Source: Chersky-806 sp038252255 (GTDB taxonomy: Bacteria; Actinomycetota; Acidimicrobiia; IMCC26256; JAENVU01). From it: 64,000 nucleotides of DNA. Shown one piece after another: positions 6,909 through 15,683 of the stretch; the first letter of the stretch is position 1; each line of letters begins with the position of its first letter. Position numbers and translations under genes: made by a program. Under the pieces are notes generated by a model. The model was not told the origin of the DNA, did no database searches, and saw only the letters and a list, made by a program, of their open reading frames with translations. The DNA is taken from assembly GCA_038252255.1 (NCBI GenBank), contig JBBSAM010000002.1, positions 217,669 through 281,668 of the forward strand. Reading direction: 5' to 3'.

Positions 6909-8636
6909 TCAGCCTTCTCCACCGGCGGGAATCCGCCAGGTGATCGTGGTGCCCTCCTGCGGCCCGGAGTCGATGAGAAGCTCGCCTCCCCAGCTTTCCG
7001 CACGACGCGCGAGGTTGGCGAGCCCGCTCCGCCGGGCGAGGTCTTCCGGGAGCCCGACGCCGTCGTCCGACACGCGGAGCTCGACGCCGTCGATCGACGA
7101 CAGACGCACGCTGATGTTGCGGGCCTTCGCGTGGCGGGCCGCGTTCGAAAGCGTCTCTCGCAGCACGGCGAGCAGGTCGGGAATCACGTCTGACGGTATT
7201 CCGGCATCGATGGCGCCGTCGAAATCGATGTACGGCGTGAGCTCTGAACGCTCGGCGATGTCGTGCACGAGCTCGAGGACGTCGGCGCGCAACCCGCGGT
7301 GTTGGTGTGCTTCGAGCGCGAAGATGCTCGTGCGGATCTCGCGGATGGTCTCGTCGATCTCGTCGACGGCTTGGACCAAGCGGGCCTTGTCGGTGTCGCG
7401 GGTCGCGGTCGGCGCGATCGCCTGGAGCATCATCCCTACGGCGAACAGGCGTTGGATCACCGTGTCGTGGAGGTTCCGGGCGATGCGTTCGCGATCTTCG
7501 AGCCGCTCGAGCAGGTCACGGTCGTCGCGGCTGCGTGCGAGCTCGATCGCGAGGGCGGCCTGGTGCGCGAACGTCTCGATGATCCGGATCTCGCGATCGT
7601 CGAACTGTGCGCTGCCCTTGTGACGGCTCACTCGCAGCACCCCGAGGCACGCGTCCTGACCGGTCAACGGGACGTAGACGGCTTCTCCGGGCGTGGTCCC
7701 TTCGATCGCCGCGGCATGAATTCTCGGATCAGAGCTCGCGTCCTCGACGCGTTGGACCTGGAGGGTGGAGAACGAGTCGCCGGCAGCCGTACCGGCGATC
7801 GGGAGCGTGGATCCAAGAACCTCGGAGGAGCGGTCCCCGTCTGAGGCGACGACGCGCAGTGTCTTGTCCGACTCCGCGACCAGGATGCCGACGTTGTCTG
7901 CCCCCGCGATCTCCCGGGCGCTGGTGGCGATGTCGTCCAGCGCCGCGCTCGTGCCCTGACCGGCGAGGAGGCTCCGGTTGATCGTCGCGATGGACCCCAG
8001 CAGGTGCTCGCGACGTTGTCCCTCGTCGTAGAGCCGGGCATTCTCGATCGCGATTCCGGCCGCAACGGCGAGCGCGCCGACGAGCTCCTCGTCGATCTCC
8101 GAGAACTCGTCGGCGCCCTGCTTCTCGGTGAGGTACAGGTTGCCGAAGACCACGTCGCGCACGCGCACCGGCACACCGAGGAACGAGGTCATCGGCGGAT
8201 GATTCGGCGGGAACCCGAAGGCGTCGGGGTGCATGCTGAGGTTCGGAAGCCGCAGCGGTCGCGGCTCTCGGATGAGGAGCCCGAGGATGCCGTGACCCTC
8301 CGGCTCATGACCGATCCGGGCGCGCGTCTCGTCGTCCACCCCGGCGGTCACGAACTCGATGAGATCCCCGCCGCCGGGTCCGATCACTCCGAGCGCGCCG
8401 TAGCGCGCATCGGTCAGACGGCAGGCACCCTCGACGATCGCGCGCAACACTCCGGGGAGCTCGAGCCCCGCGCCGACGGCGAGGACCGTCTCGAGGAGCA
8501 CGCGGAGCCGGTCGGCAGCCGCGGAGATGACCACGGACCGTTCCTGGAGCTCGCCCAGCAGGTCTTCGAGCCGCAGGTGTGCTGCTGCGAGCTGAGGTAA
8601 GACCGGACGGTCGTTACCACCGTGAGTCTCTGACAC
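6909..8636 (-). CDS. devS: DevS/DosS-like GAF-GAF sensor histidine kinase
   Basis: A 575-residue cytoplasmic kinase. GAF domain 1 spans ~60-205 and includes GFPPNHPPM with H146, at the position where DosS has its heme-ligand His149 (recalled, not aligned). GAF domain 2 spans ~230-370. The HisKA_3 dimerisation helix carries phospho-His H390 (RNLHDTVIQRLF). The HATPase domain has an N-box (ETLSNAARHA) and VSDDGVGLPED. No membrane segment is present. Likely senses O2, NO or CO through heme and phosphorylates the adjacent regulator. The GTG at 8636 has a modest ribosome site; the stop is 1 bp before the regulator start. It is 85 bp downstream of the APH/kinase gene. Confidence 0.9.
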   Translation of the reverse strand: MSETHGGNDRPVLPQLAAAHLRLEDLLGELQERSVVISAAADRLRVLLETVLAVGAGLELPGVLRAIVEGACRLTDARYGALGVIGPGGGDLIEFVTAGVDDETRARIGHEPEGHGILGLLIREPRPLRLPNLSMHPDAFGFPPNHPPMTSFLGVPVRVRDVVFGNLYLTEKQGADEFSEIDEELVGALAVAAGIAIENARLYDEGQRREHLLGSIATINRSLLAGQGTSAALDDIATSAREIAGADNVGILVAESDKTLRVVASDGDRSSEVLGSTLPIAGTAAGDSFSTLQVQRVEDASSDPRIHAAAIEGTTPGEAVYVPLTGQDACLGVLRVSRHKGSAQFDDREIRIIETFAHQAALAIELARSRDDRDLLERLEDRERIARNLHDTVIQRLFAVGMMLQAIAPTATRDTDKARLVQAVDEIDETIREIRTSIFALEAHQHRGLRADVLELVHDIAERSELTPYIDFDGAIDAGIPSDVIPDLLAVLRETLSNAARHAKARNISVRLSSIDGVELRVSDDGVGLPEDLARRSGLANLARRAESWGGELLIDSGPQEGTTITWRIPAGGEG

Positions 8637-8721
8637 TTCAACCTCAATCCCGGTCGGGCAGTCTCTGGCCCGGGGGGTCGATCGCAGTGTCCTGTCCGGG
8701 AGGAAGTTCGTCAAGTTGTGG

Positions 8722-10167
8722 TCATGCGTGGCCGAGCTCACGAAGGAGCTTCGCCCAGCGCGCGGCGTCGATTGGATGCGATGTCTCGACGGTTGTCGCC
8801 GCCGGCCACGGATCGGCCTGCAGCGCGAGCGCGCGCGCCACCGCGACGGAAGCATCCGAGGCGTCCGTTTCGTACCGTGCCCGGTGCGCGATCCGCTGCT
8901 CCCGGACGGCCGTGGGCGCCTCGCACCTGAGCTCGACGAGCGCGCTCGACGTCTCCGACGCCAGAGCCGCGGCGCGCGCCCGCAGCCCGGCTCGGCCCCA
9001 GGTGGCGTCCAGGACGACGGACTGACCCTGCTCGAGCAGCATCCGCGCGCGCTCCAGGAGCTCCGCGTACGTGTCACTGGTGGCGCGCGTGCTGTAGGCG
9101 CCTTCACCGACATCATTGGCGAGCCGGTCCGTGTGGCCGACGCCGGCGAGGTCCTTGCGCACCTCATCGGAGCGCAGGACGGCCCATCCGGTGCGGTCGG
9201 CGACTCCTGCTGCGAGCGTCGACTTACCGGATCCCGGATCACCGCCGACGAGCGTGAGGGTCACTCGCGAGCGTCGGAGGTGGGTGAGCGCGATCTCGAG
9301 CAACGAGCGCGCCTCGTCCTCACCTTCGGGGTTGCCGCGGAGGCACGCAACCTTGGCGCGAACGTGGGCTCGGTACGCGAGGTAGTGGTGTTCGAGGCTG
9401 GCGGGGTGGGTCTCACCGGACAGCTCTCGGTAGGCGGAGAGAAACCGTGTCGCGAGCTCGGGCGCGCCGAGGCGCTCGAGATCCATCGCGAGGAAGGCGA
9501 CGTCCGCGAGCACGTCGCCGAATCGCAGCTGGTCGTCGAACTCGAGGCAGTCGAGCACGCGAGGGCCGTCGGGGAGCATGAAGACGTCGTCGGCGAGCAG
9601 ATCGCCGTGGCCGTCGACGACGTTCCCGGCTTCGATGCGCGACCGGAAGAGCTTCTCGCGCCCTTGGAGGTAGTCGAGCGCCAGCTGTTCCACCTCGCCT
9701 TCGAGGTCGGGATCGAGCACCCGGCCGAGGAACGGTCTGATCTCGGCGAACCCGGCCGTCCACCGGGACCGCACGGCATCCCGCTCGCCGGCGGCGGCGA
9801 TGGCCGGCGATCGATCCGCGCCGGCGTGGAATGCCGCGAGGAGCCGAGCGAGCTGAACCATGTCGTCGACGCTCTCGGTCTCCCCGGCGACGAGCGCTGA
9901 CAGGCGGCGCTCGTCCGGCATCCTGCGCATGACGACGAGGTGGTCGCAGACCGCACCGTCCGGGCCGACGATGTCGGCGACGCCCAGGTAGACGTCGGGC
10001 GCCAGCCGGCGATTGAGCTCCACCTCTCGCCGGCACGCGGCTTCGCGCAGCTCCCGGGTCGAGAGATCGATGAACGGGTAGCGGACCGGCTTCTTGAGCT
10101 TCACGGCCCGATCGCCCACGAGGAAGACGACGGAGATATGGGTCTCGTGCATCGCCGCGGAGCTCAT
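8722..10167 (-). CDS. APH-like/P-loop kinase fusion (Rv2004c-like)
   Basis: A 481-residue protein. Residues ~1-290 resemble an aminoglycoside-phosphotransferase-like kinase (it includes DGHGDLLADDV and LDCLEFDDQLR, the catalytic and metal-binding loops). The rest is an AAA/gluconate-kinase-type P-loop domain with Walker A GGDPGSGKST at residues 308-317, an LRSDEVRKDL segment and VVLDATW. The same architecture is found in M. tuberculosis Rv2004c, a DosR-regulon member. Substrate unknown. It lies 37 bp downstream of the tandem USP gene and upstream of devS, so USP, kinase, devS and devR probably form one operon. Confidence 0.85.
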   Translation of the reverse strand: MSSAAMHETHISVVFLVGDRAVKLKKPVRYPFIDLSTRELREAACRREVELNRRLAPDVYLGVADIVGPDGAVCDHLVVMRRMPDERRLSALVAGETESVDDMVQLARLLAAFHAGADRSPAIAAAGERDAVRSRWTAGFAEIRPFLGRVLDPDLEGEVEQLALDYLQGREKLFRSRIEAGNVVDGHGDLLADDVFMLPDGPRVLDCLEFDDQLRFGDVLADVAFLAMDLERLGAPELATRFLSAYRELSGETHPASLEHHYLAYRAHVRAKVACLRGNPEGEDEARSLLEIALTHLRRSRVTLTLVGGDPGSGKSTLAAGVADRTGWAVLRSDEVRKDLAGVGHTDRLANDVGEGAYSTRATSDTYAELLERARMLLEQGQSVVLDATWGRAGLRARAAALASETSSALVELRCEAPTAVREQRIAHRARYETDASDASVAVARALALQADPWPAATTVETSHPIDAARWAKLLRELGHA

Positions 10168-10204
10168 CGCTCACCGCCGCCGTCGACGGCGCGCACTCCC
10201 GGGG

Positions 10205-11002
10205 TCAGCCTTCGACGGCCGGGACGACGAGCACCGGGCACGAGGCGACGTTGAGCACGGCCATGATCGTGCTTCCGAGCACCGCGCGCGCGAGCCCGGT
10301 GTGGCGATGTGCGGCCATGACGATGAGCGTGGCGGGAGGCTCCTCGGCGAAGTCGGCGAGCGCCCCGCCCAAGAACGAGCTCCGGAAAAGCTGCTCGGCG
10401 TGCACCGCCAACCCCTCCGCCCGCACGATCTCCGCGAACGGCTCGAAGATGGTCTCCGGGTGCTCGGTGCTCTCGACGTCGAGGGGGTGGGTCGCGAAGA
10501 CCAGGTGCACCTGGAGATCGAGCGCGTGCGCCCACGCACATGCCTGACGCGTCGCCGCCCGTCCGGCCTCCGTGCCGTCGACGCACGCGACGACGCGTCG
10601 GGCCGGCCGCGACCAGGAGGGTTCGCCGCGAGGGCCGACGAGCAGGATGGGCTCGGTGGACGCGCGGATCACATCCTCGGCGACGCTGCCGGTCACGGCC
10701 CAGCGCAACCGACCCCGACCGTGGGTCGTCATGCAGACCATGGCGCCGGGTCGCGCACCGACGGTCTGCTCGATCGCGTCGACTGCTTCGGTGTCGGCGA
10801 TCACGACCCTCTCGATCCCGTCGTCGCCCGACAGCACCGCGACGTGGTCGAGATACGAGCTGCGCGCCCGAGTGTCGCCGTAGGTTGCCGACGTGAGCAC
10901 GACGTCGGCGCCGAGATGGTGGGCCAGTGGCGTGGCGACGGGAACTGCGCGTTCGGCGAGTTCCGAGCCGTCGAGCGGTACGACGATGGTCTTCGGGATC
11001 AT
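10205..11002 (-). CDS. tandem universal stress protein (two USP domains)
   Basis: A 265-residue protein with two UspA domains. Domain 1 starts TIVVPLDGSELAERAV and ends with the nucleotide loop THGRGRLRWAVTGSVAEDVI. Domain 2 starts RVVACVDGTEAG and ends HRHTGLARAVLGST...CPVLVVP. Such proteins bind ATP or other nucleotides and affect growth arrest, as shown for Rv2623. The ATG at 11002 is the first codon of the USP fold and follows GAGGTTGGGG. It heads the operon leading to devSR, and the shared divergent region contains a DosR-like box at 11106-11119. It is a close paralogue of the gene at 15684-16481. Confidence 0.92.
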   Translation of the reverse strand: MIPKTIVVPLDGSELAERAVPVATPLAHHLGADVVLTSATYGDTRARSSYLDHVAVLSGDDGIERVVIADTEAVDAIEQTVGARPGAMVCMTTHGRGRLRWAVTGSVAEDVIRASTEPILLVGPRGEPSWSRPARRVVACVDGTEAGRAATRQACAWAHALDLQVHLVFATHPLDVESTEHPETIFEPFAEIVRAEGLAVHAEQLFRSSFLGGALADFAEEPPATLIVMAAHRHTGLARAVLGSTIMAVLNVASCPVLVVPAVEG

Positions 11003-11105
11003 GACCCCAACCTCACAGCGAGCCCTCGCGTGCAGATGCACCTTCACAGCAGATGATCCGCCGTCGCGAGGGCGGGGCGATAGGGCCTGCTCGTCCCCGG
11101 AGATT

Positions 11106-11119
11106 AGGACTTTCGTCCC
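11106..11119. promoter_or_regulatory. DosR-like box 4 (AGGACTTTCGTCCC)
   Basis: A 14-bp near-palindrome between two divergent universal stress protein genes, about 104 bp from the minus-strand start (11002) and 81 bp before the plus-strand ATG (11200). A looser half-site (right arm CGTCCC at 11092-11097) lies just upstream. Through the minus-strand gene it may also autoregulate devSR. Confidence 0.7.
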
Positions 11120-11199
11120 TGTGAGGCGGTGCGTGGACCGCGCACGATCAAGCCAGGCACGTGTCGGATGCCGTCCTAAACGGAACGCACTGGAGGGAT

Positions 11200-11628
11200 A
11201 TGACGGTCATTGTCGGGATCGACGGGTCCGAGCAATCGATGCAGGCGCTGCGGTTCGCGGCGGGCGAGGCGGAGCTCCGGAAGGTCCCACTGCGGGTGGT
11301 CCATGCGTTCGAGGTTCCCATCACCGGCGCCTGGTCGGCAGGTGCCGCGATCGATCCTGAACCGTTCGAGCAGATCGCCCGCCGCCTCCTGGACGGCGCG
11401 CTCACCGCGCTCGGCGACGAGCTCGATGGGCTCGGCGTGGTCGAGCGGGTCGTCGCGCCAGGCGGAGCCGTCTCGGTCATCCTCGAGCGGGCGAAGAAGG
11501 ACGATCTCGTCGTGGTCGGTTCCCGTGGCCGCGGCGGCTTCACGGGTCTGCTGCTCGGCTCCGTGAGCCAACAGGTCGTGCTCCATGCGCCCTGCCCCGT
11601 CGTGGTCGTGCGGGACGGCTCCGAGTAG
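11200..11628 (+). CDS. universal stress protein, single domain
   Basis: A 142-residue UspA-fold protein: VIVGIDGSEQSMQALRF at the start and the ATP-binding loop VGSRGRGGFTGLLLGSVSQ near the end (G-x2-G-x9-G-S pattern), then CPVVVVRD. The ATG at 11200 follows GGAGGG at good spacing. It is followed with a one-base overlap (TAGTG) by a tandem USP gene, so the two are co-translated. It is controlled from the divergent region holding box 4. It closely resembles the single-domain USP at 27541-27972. Confidence 0.92.
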   Translation: MTVIVGIDGSEQSMQALRFAAGEAELRKVPLRVVHAFEVPITGAWSAGAAIDPEPFEQIARRLLDGALTALGDELDGLGVVERVVAPGGAVSVILERAKKDDLVVVGSRGRGGFTGLLLGSVSQQVVLHAPCPVVVVRDGSE

Positions 11629-12431
11629 TGGCTGCGTTCATCGTCCCACTGGACGGATCAGACCGGTCCGAGACGGCACTGCCGTACGCACGGGCGCTCG
11701 CCGCCGGTGCCCCGCTGGTGCTGGTGACGACGATGTGGGGAACCGACTCGGTCGCACCTCGGGACTATCTCCGCCAACGCTCGGCTGAGCTGGCCGACAT
11801 GGGGGTGGAGGTCGACACCAGCCTCGTCTACGACCGAGACGCGGCGGACGCGATCCTCCTCGCAGCCCGGGAGCACCCGGGGTCGACGGTCTGCATGGCC
11901 ACCCACGGTCGCAGCGGGCTCGGCGAGGTGGTGCTCGGAAGCGTGGCGGAGGCGGTGTTGCGTGAGGCGACCGGCCCCGTGCTGCTCGTGGGGCCGCACA
12001 TCGAGTCCGATCCGTCGTCGACGTCGCCCATCGTGGTCGCGGTCGATACGCCGGGCACCGCCGGCGCGCTGGTCCCCGCTGCCGCCGAGCTCGCGTCGAC
12101 GCGGTCGCTGGGTGTCCGGGTGCTCGAGGTCGTGGCACCGGCGCCGGTTCCGTTCTCGCCGGAGGTCGACACGATGGGTTGGCCGGAGGACGGCTCGGCC
12201 GCCGAAGCAGCCCGCGCCTCGCTGCTGTCGCTCGGCATCGATGTCCAGAGCGAGATCCGGCGGGACGTCGAGCCCGCTCGGGCGATCGTCGAGTTCGCCC
12301 GTGAGCTCCCGGCGTCCGTCGTCCTGGTGGGAACCCACGCCCGGAAGGGCCTGGCCCGGGTGGCGCTGGGAAGCGTGGCGATGCAGGTCGTGCACCGATC
12401 GCGGTGCCCGGTGCTCGTGATCAGGTCGTAG
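11628..12431 (+). CDS. tandem universal stress protein
   Basis: A 267-residue protein with two USP domains. Domain 1 runs from FIVPLDGSDRSETALPYA to THGRSGLGEVVLGSVAEAVL, and domain 2 from IVVAVDTPGTAGALV to THARKGLARVALGSVAMQV with a final CPVLVIRS. Domain 2 lacks the usual DGS at its first strand (DTPGT), so nucleotide binding may be confined to domain 1. The start is the GTG whose first base is the last base of the upstream stop codon. Confidence 0.9.
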   Translation: MAAFIVPLDGSDRSETALPYARALAAGAPLVLVTTMWGTDSVAPRDYLRQRSAELADMGVEVDTSLVYDRDAADAILLAAREHPGSTVCMATHGRSGLGEVVLGSVAEAVLREATGPVLLVGPHIESDPSSTSPIVVAVDTPGTAGALVPAAAELASTRSLGVRVLEVVAPAPVPFSPEVDTMGWPEDGSAAEAARASLLSLGIDVQSEIRRDVEPARAIVEFARELPASVVLVGTHARKGLARVALGSVAMQVVHRSRCPVLVIRS

Positions 12432-12471
12432 TCCACGGCCCTACCGCGTGAGCGGGTGAGCGGCGTCCCAC

Positions 12472-12858
12472 TCACCGTGTCACGCGCTCCTGGACCAGCG
12501 AGCTGGCCGCGGCCAGCTCGTCACGGGTGCTCTCGTAGGCCTCGACCAGAACCGTCCAGACGTCGGCACTCTCGCGGGCCAGCTCGCGGAGGCGGTCACG
12601 GGAATGGTCGAGCCGCGCTTCCATCCGCGCCAGTGGCGCGGCGGCCTGGTCGCGAGCGTCGAGCCCGGCGAGATGGGCCTGGATCCTCAGAGCCTGGATG
12701 CGGGCCTGCCATGCGTCGAGGCGCGCCTCGAGCGTCTCTCGGCCGACCCCTTCGGTCTTCGTCTCCCAGTTCCGGAGATGCTCGAGCACATCGGGGCCGA
12801 CGGGCTGTTCTCCTGCAGTGACGGTGCCAGCGATCTCATCAGCGTTCGTCGTGGTCAT
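12472..12858 (-). CDS. small hypothetical coiled-coil protein
   Basis: A 128-residue hydrophilic protein that I do not recognise. After a short Thr/Ala-rich start, residues ~25-120 are predicted as continuous amphipathic helix (LEARLDAWQARIQALRIQAHLAGLD...), rich in Arg, Glu and Ala, ending with WTVLVEAYESTRDELA. The ATG at 12858 follows AAGGAC. A DosR-like box at 12942-12955, inside the 3' end of the next gene upstream, gives it its own likely promoter. The end resembles the C-terminus of the small protein at 23797-24078 (W..L(I/V)..YE), suggesting a small family in this regulon. Confidence 0.65.
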   Translation of the reverse strand: MTTTNADEIAGTVTAGEQPVGPDVLEHLRNWETKTEGVGRETLEARLDAWQARIQALRIQAHLAGLDARDQAAAPLARMEARLDHSRDRLRELARESADVWTVLVEAYESTRDELAAASSLVQERVTR

Positions 12859-12922
12859 GATCTTGTCCTTCGTCGGGGGTGCTCGGTCAACCATGCGTCA
12901 CTCCCAGGTCACGCCACCACGG

Positions 12923-14326
12923 TCAAGCGACCGATGGTGACGGGTCTTTGGTCCCGGAGACGGCGCCCGCGCCCGTTGCCGGTCTCGCCGCGGCACCGAG
13001 GTGCTCGGTGAACCATTCGGTGGCGAGCTCGGCTGCCTGCTCGAGCGTTCCGTGTTCCTCGAACAGGTGCGTCGCCCCCGGCACGACGGCGAGCCGGTGC
13101 TCACCGTGCAGGTGCCGGGCGGCTTCCTGGTTGCGCTCGAGCACGACGTGGTCCAATCCTCCGACGATCAGCAGCGTCGGTGCCCGGACCGCGTCGATGC
13201 GCGGACCGGCGAGGTCGGGTCGCCCGCCTCGCGACACCACGGCTGCGACATCGGCGTTGGGCTCGGCGGCCGCCCAGAGCGCTGCGCCGGCGCCGGTGCT
13301 CGCGCCGAAGTAGCCGATCGAGAGTGCCCGGCACCCGGGCTGGGCCCGGAGCCACGTCGTCGCCCCGCGGAGCCGTCGAGCGAGGAGCCCGATGTCGAAC
13401 ACGTTGGCCCGATCGATCGCCTCGGCGTGCGTGAGCAGGTCGAACAGCAACGTGCCGAGGCCGGCCCGGTTGAGGCGGCGGGCCACGGCGATGTTCCTCG
13501 GACTGTGCCGGCTGCTCCCGCTGCCGTGCGCGAAGAGCACCGCACCGGTCGCCGCTTCCGGCAGCGTGAGGTGGCCTCCGAGCCGTACGCCGGCCACATC
13601 GATCGTGACCTCGCCGTTGCGGGCGTGGCACGGCGTACCGAGCAAGGTCGGCGGCGTCGGGGTCGTGGCAGCCTGCGAGATCGTCGCCGCCGCATCAGCG
13701 AGCAGCCGCACCACTTCTTCGTCGGACGTCTGGCTGAAGTCGACATAGCACTGGCCGAGCGAACGAAAGTCGCTCGGCATGTGGAGCGTGACCACTTCGT
13801 CTGCGTCCCGACCGAGCGACCGGACGGCCTCGGGCGGCGCGACCGGCACGGCGAGCATCACGCGAGTCGCGCCTTGCCCGCGCGCGACCTGGATCGCGGC
13901 CGACGCGGTGCCGCCCGTAGCCAGGCCGTCGTCGACGATGATCACGGTTCGCCCCTGCAACGAGACCATCGGCCGGTTGCCGCGGTAACGCTGGGCGCGT
14001 CGCTCGACCTCGTGGCGTTCGCGGGCTTCGACCGTCGCGAGCTCCCTGTCGGTGACGCGGGCTGCCGACAACACGCTCCGGTTGAGCACCCGGATGCCGC
14101 CTTCCCCGATCGCGCCCATCCCGAGCTCCGGCTGCTGCAACAGACCGAGCTTGCGCACGATGAGGACGTCGAGCGGCGCACCGAGTCCACGGGCGACCTC
14201 GTAGGCCACGGGGATGCCACCGCGGGGAAGCCCGAGCACGACGGGCTTCTCGCGGGCCACGTGAGCGAGCCGAGCCGCCAGCTGCCGGCCGGCATCCCGA
14301 CGGTCGCGGAAGTATTGGGTCAGCAT
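12923..14326 (-). CDS. phosphoribosyltransferase / dienelactone-hydrolase fusion (Rv0571c-like)
   Basis: A 467-residue two-domain protein. Residues 1-220 are a type I phosphoribosyltransferase with the PRPP loop VIIVDDGLATGGTA (Asp/Asp and GGT at 131-140) and an N-terminal FRDRRDAGRQLA helix. Residues ~235-455 are an alpha/beta hydrolase: oxyanion region LFAHGSGSSRHSPRN, nucleophile elbow G341-A-S343-T-G345, and a late His in GATHLFEE. The same fusion occurs in M. tuberculosis Rv0571c, a DosR-regulon member of unknown role. It is 10 bp downstream of the erythromycin-esterase gene. Its last codons overlap a DosR-like box serving the next gene. Confidence 0.88.
   Translation of the reverse strand: MLTQYFRDRRDAGRQLAARLAHVAREKPVVLGLPRGGIPVAYEVARGLGAPLDVLIVRKLGLLQQPELGMGAIGEGGIRVLNRSVLSAARVTDRELATVEARERHEVERRAQRYRGNRPMVSLQGRTVIIVDDGLATGGTASAAIQVARGQGATRVMLAVPVAPPEAVRSLGRDADEVVTLHMPSDFRSLGQCYVDFSQTSDEEVVRLLADAAATISQAATTPTPPTLLGTPCHARNGEVTIDVAGVRLGGHLTLPEAATGAVLFAHGSGSSRHSPRNIAVARRLNRAGLGTLLFDLLTHAEAIDRANVFDIGLLARRLRGATTWLRAQPGCRALSIGYFGASTGAGAALWAAAEPNADVAAVVSRGGRPDLAGPRIDAVRAPTLLIVGGLDHVVLERNQEAARHLHGEHRLAVVPGATHLFEEHGTLEQAAELATEWFTEHLGAAARPATGAGAVSGTKDPSPSVA
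12942..12955. promoter_or_regulatory. DosR-like box 5 (GGGTCTTTGGTCCC), intragenic
   Basis: A 14-bp site inside the 3' coding end of the phosphoribosyltransferase-hydrolase gene, 84 bp upstream of the ATG of the small coiled-coil gene at 12858. It suggests a separate promoter for that small gene. Confidence 0.6.
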
Positions 14327-14336
14327 CGAGCCCTCC

Positions 14337-15677
14337 TCAGATTCCGCTCGGATAGGTCTCGGGCGGCTCGCCCCGGTCCCATCGGACGCTCCGCTCCAGT
14401 GGCTCGAGCGCGTGCGTCTCGTCCCAGTGGATCACCGCGTCGAACTGGCGGGCCAGGAACGCGTCGAAGTAGTGGCTCTGCCGTTCCGTCTCGGGCCGGT
14501 AGATCACGCCGATCGCCCGTTCGAGGCGGGCATCGGCGAGCGCGACCCGAGCTGCCGGTCCGTGGGTCGAGAGCCAGTACGAAGGCATCGGGAGGTCGTG
14601 GAGCTGCGCCTCGTGGCTTGCGCCGAGCGCGGGGCGGACGCGCTTGCGCTCCGCTTCGCCACCCCAGTCGCGGGCCGCGGTGACCTCTCCGGTGAAGGTC
14701 GTCTGACCGACGAGGAGGCACTGCTCGCCGTAGCGCTGGCGCGCGAGCTGACCGACGTTCAGCTCACCACGCGCCCCCATGCCGGTTGCGCGCGCGTCGC
14801 CGACGTGCGAGTTGTGCTCCCACACCACGATCTTCGCCTGGCCGAACTGGTGGTCGAGGTGCTCGATGAGCGCGTCGAGCGTGCCGGCCATGTGCCGGTC
14901 CCGGAGGTTCCAGGACGAGACCTCCGCCCGGTACATCTGCTGGTAGTACTCCTCGGCATCCCGAACGAGCCGGGCGTTCTGCTCGGCGAAGAAGAGCTCG
15001 TCCTCGGCGATCCAGCCGTCCCGGCGCAGGTACGCGTCGGACCTTCGCCGCAGCTCGAGCAGCTGCGCCACGACCTCGTTCTCACACGGCGGCGCACCGG
15101 CGTAGGCCAGTGCGTACCCGTAGGCCTGCCCTTCGGCCCCGACGTGGTCGAAGCATGCGTATCGCTCGCGCGCCCGTCGGGCTTCGACGGGGTCGACGCG
15201 GTCCAGATAGTGGATGACCGCCTCGATCGAGGCGCGCAGGCTGTAGAGGTCCAGTCCGTAGAAGCGCGCCTTCGTGGCCGGGTGCCGGTGTGAGGCGTTG
15301 CGAGCACGGAGCCATTCCGTGAAGCGCACGACATCGCGGTTCCGCCACATCCAGGCCGGGAACCGGCGGAAGTCGGAGAGCGCCGCGTTCGCATCCGGGT
15401 CGTTCGAGAGTCCCATGACATAACGGTTGACCCGGTAGGCATCGGGCCAATCCGCCTCGACGGCCACCGCGTTGAATCCCAGCTCGTCGATCAGGCGGCA
15501 CGTGATGCGCGCGCGTTCCCGGTAGAACTCGTGCGTTCCATGGGATGCCTCGCCGATGAGGACGACCCGCCGGCCGCCGACGAGCTCGAGCAGGCCGTCG
15601 TAGTCGTCGGCCCGGCCGGTCACCGCTCTCGCCTCTCGGGCGAGATCCGACACCGAGCCAGGGACGACGGCCGGCAT
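14337..15677 (-). CDS. erythromycin esterase-like protein (Rv2030c C-terminal type)
   Basis: A 446-residue member of the erythromycin-esterase/succinoglycan-biosynthesis (EreA-like) superfamily. The first signature is VVLIGEASHGTHEFYRER (E43 and catalytic-type H46), and EHNSHVGDARATGMG follows later, together with VEADWPDAYRVNRYV. In M. tuberculosis the DosR-regulon protein Rv2030c joins a phosphoribosyltransferase to such a domain; here the two are separate neighbouring genes (gap 10 bp). The true substrate is unknown and antibiotic hydrolysis should not be assumed. It starts 6 bp after the tandem USP gene. Confidence 0.88.
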   Translation of the reverse strand: MPAVVPGSVSDLAREARAVTGRADDYDGLLELVGGRRVVLIGEASHGTHEFYRERARITCRLIDELGFNAVAVEADWPDAYRVNRYVMGLSNDPDANAALSDFRRFPAWMWRNRDVVRFTEWLRARNASHRHPATKARFYGLDLYSLRASIEAVIHYLDRVDPVEARRARERYACFDHVGAEGQAYGYALAYAGAPPCENEVVAQLLELRRRSDAYLRRDGWIAEDELFFAEQNARLVRDAEEYYQQMYRAEVSSWNLRDRHMAGTLDALIEHLDHQFGQAKIVVWEHNSHVGDARATGMGARGELNVGQLARQRYGEQCLLVGQTTFTGEVTAARDWGGEAERKRVRPALGASHEAQLHDLPMPSYWLSTHGPAARVALADARLERAIGVIYRPETERQSHYFDAFLARQFDAVIHWDETHALEPLERSVRWDRGEPPETYPSGI

Positions 15678-15683
15678 CGAGGC

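Noticed and set aside
8658..8673. GGGCAGTCTCTGGCCC upstream of devS as a DosR-like box
   Set aside because: Spacer is 2 bp too long and the C5/G10 pair cannot be aligned.
14337..15677. True macrolide-resistance esterase
   Set aside because: The family is broad, and its context is a dormancy regulon like that of Rv2030c, so resistance is not supported.
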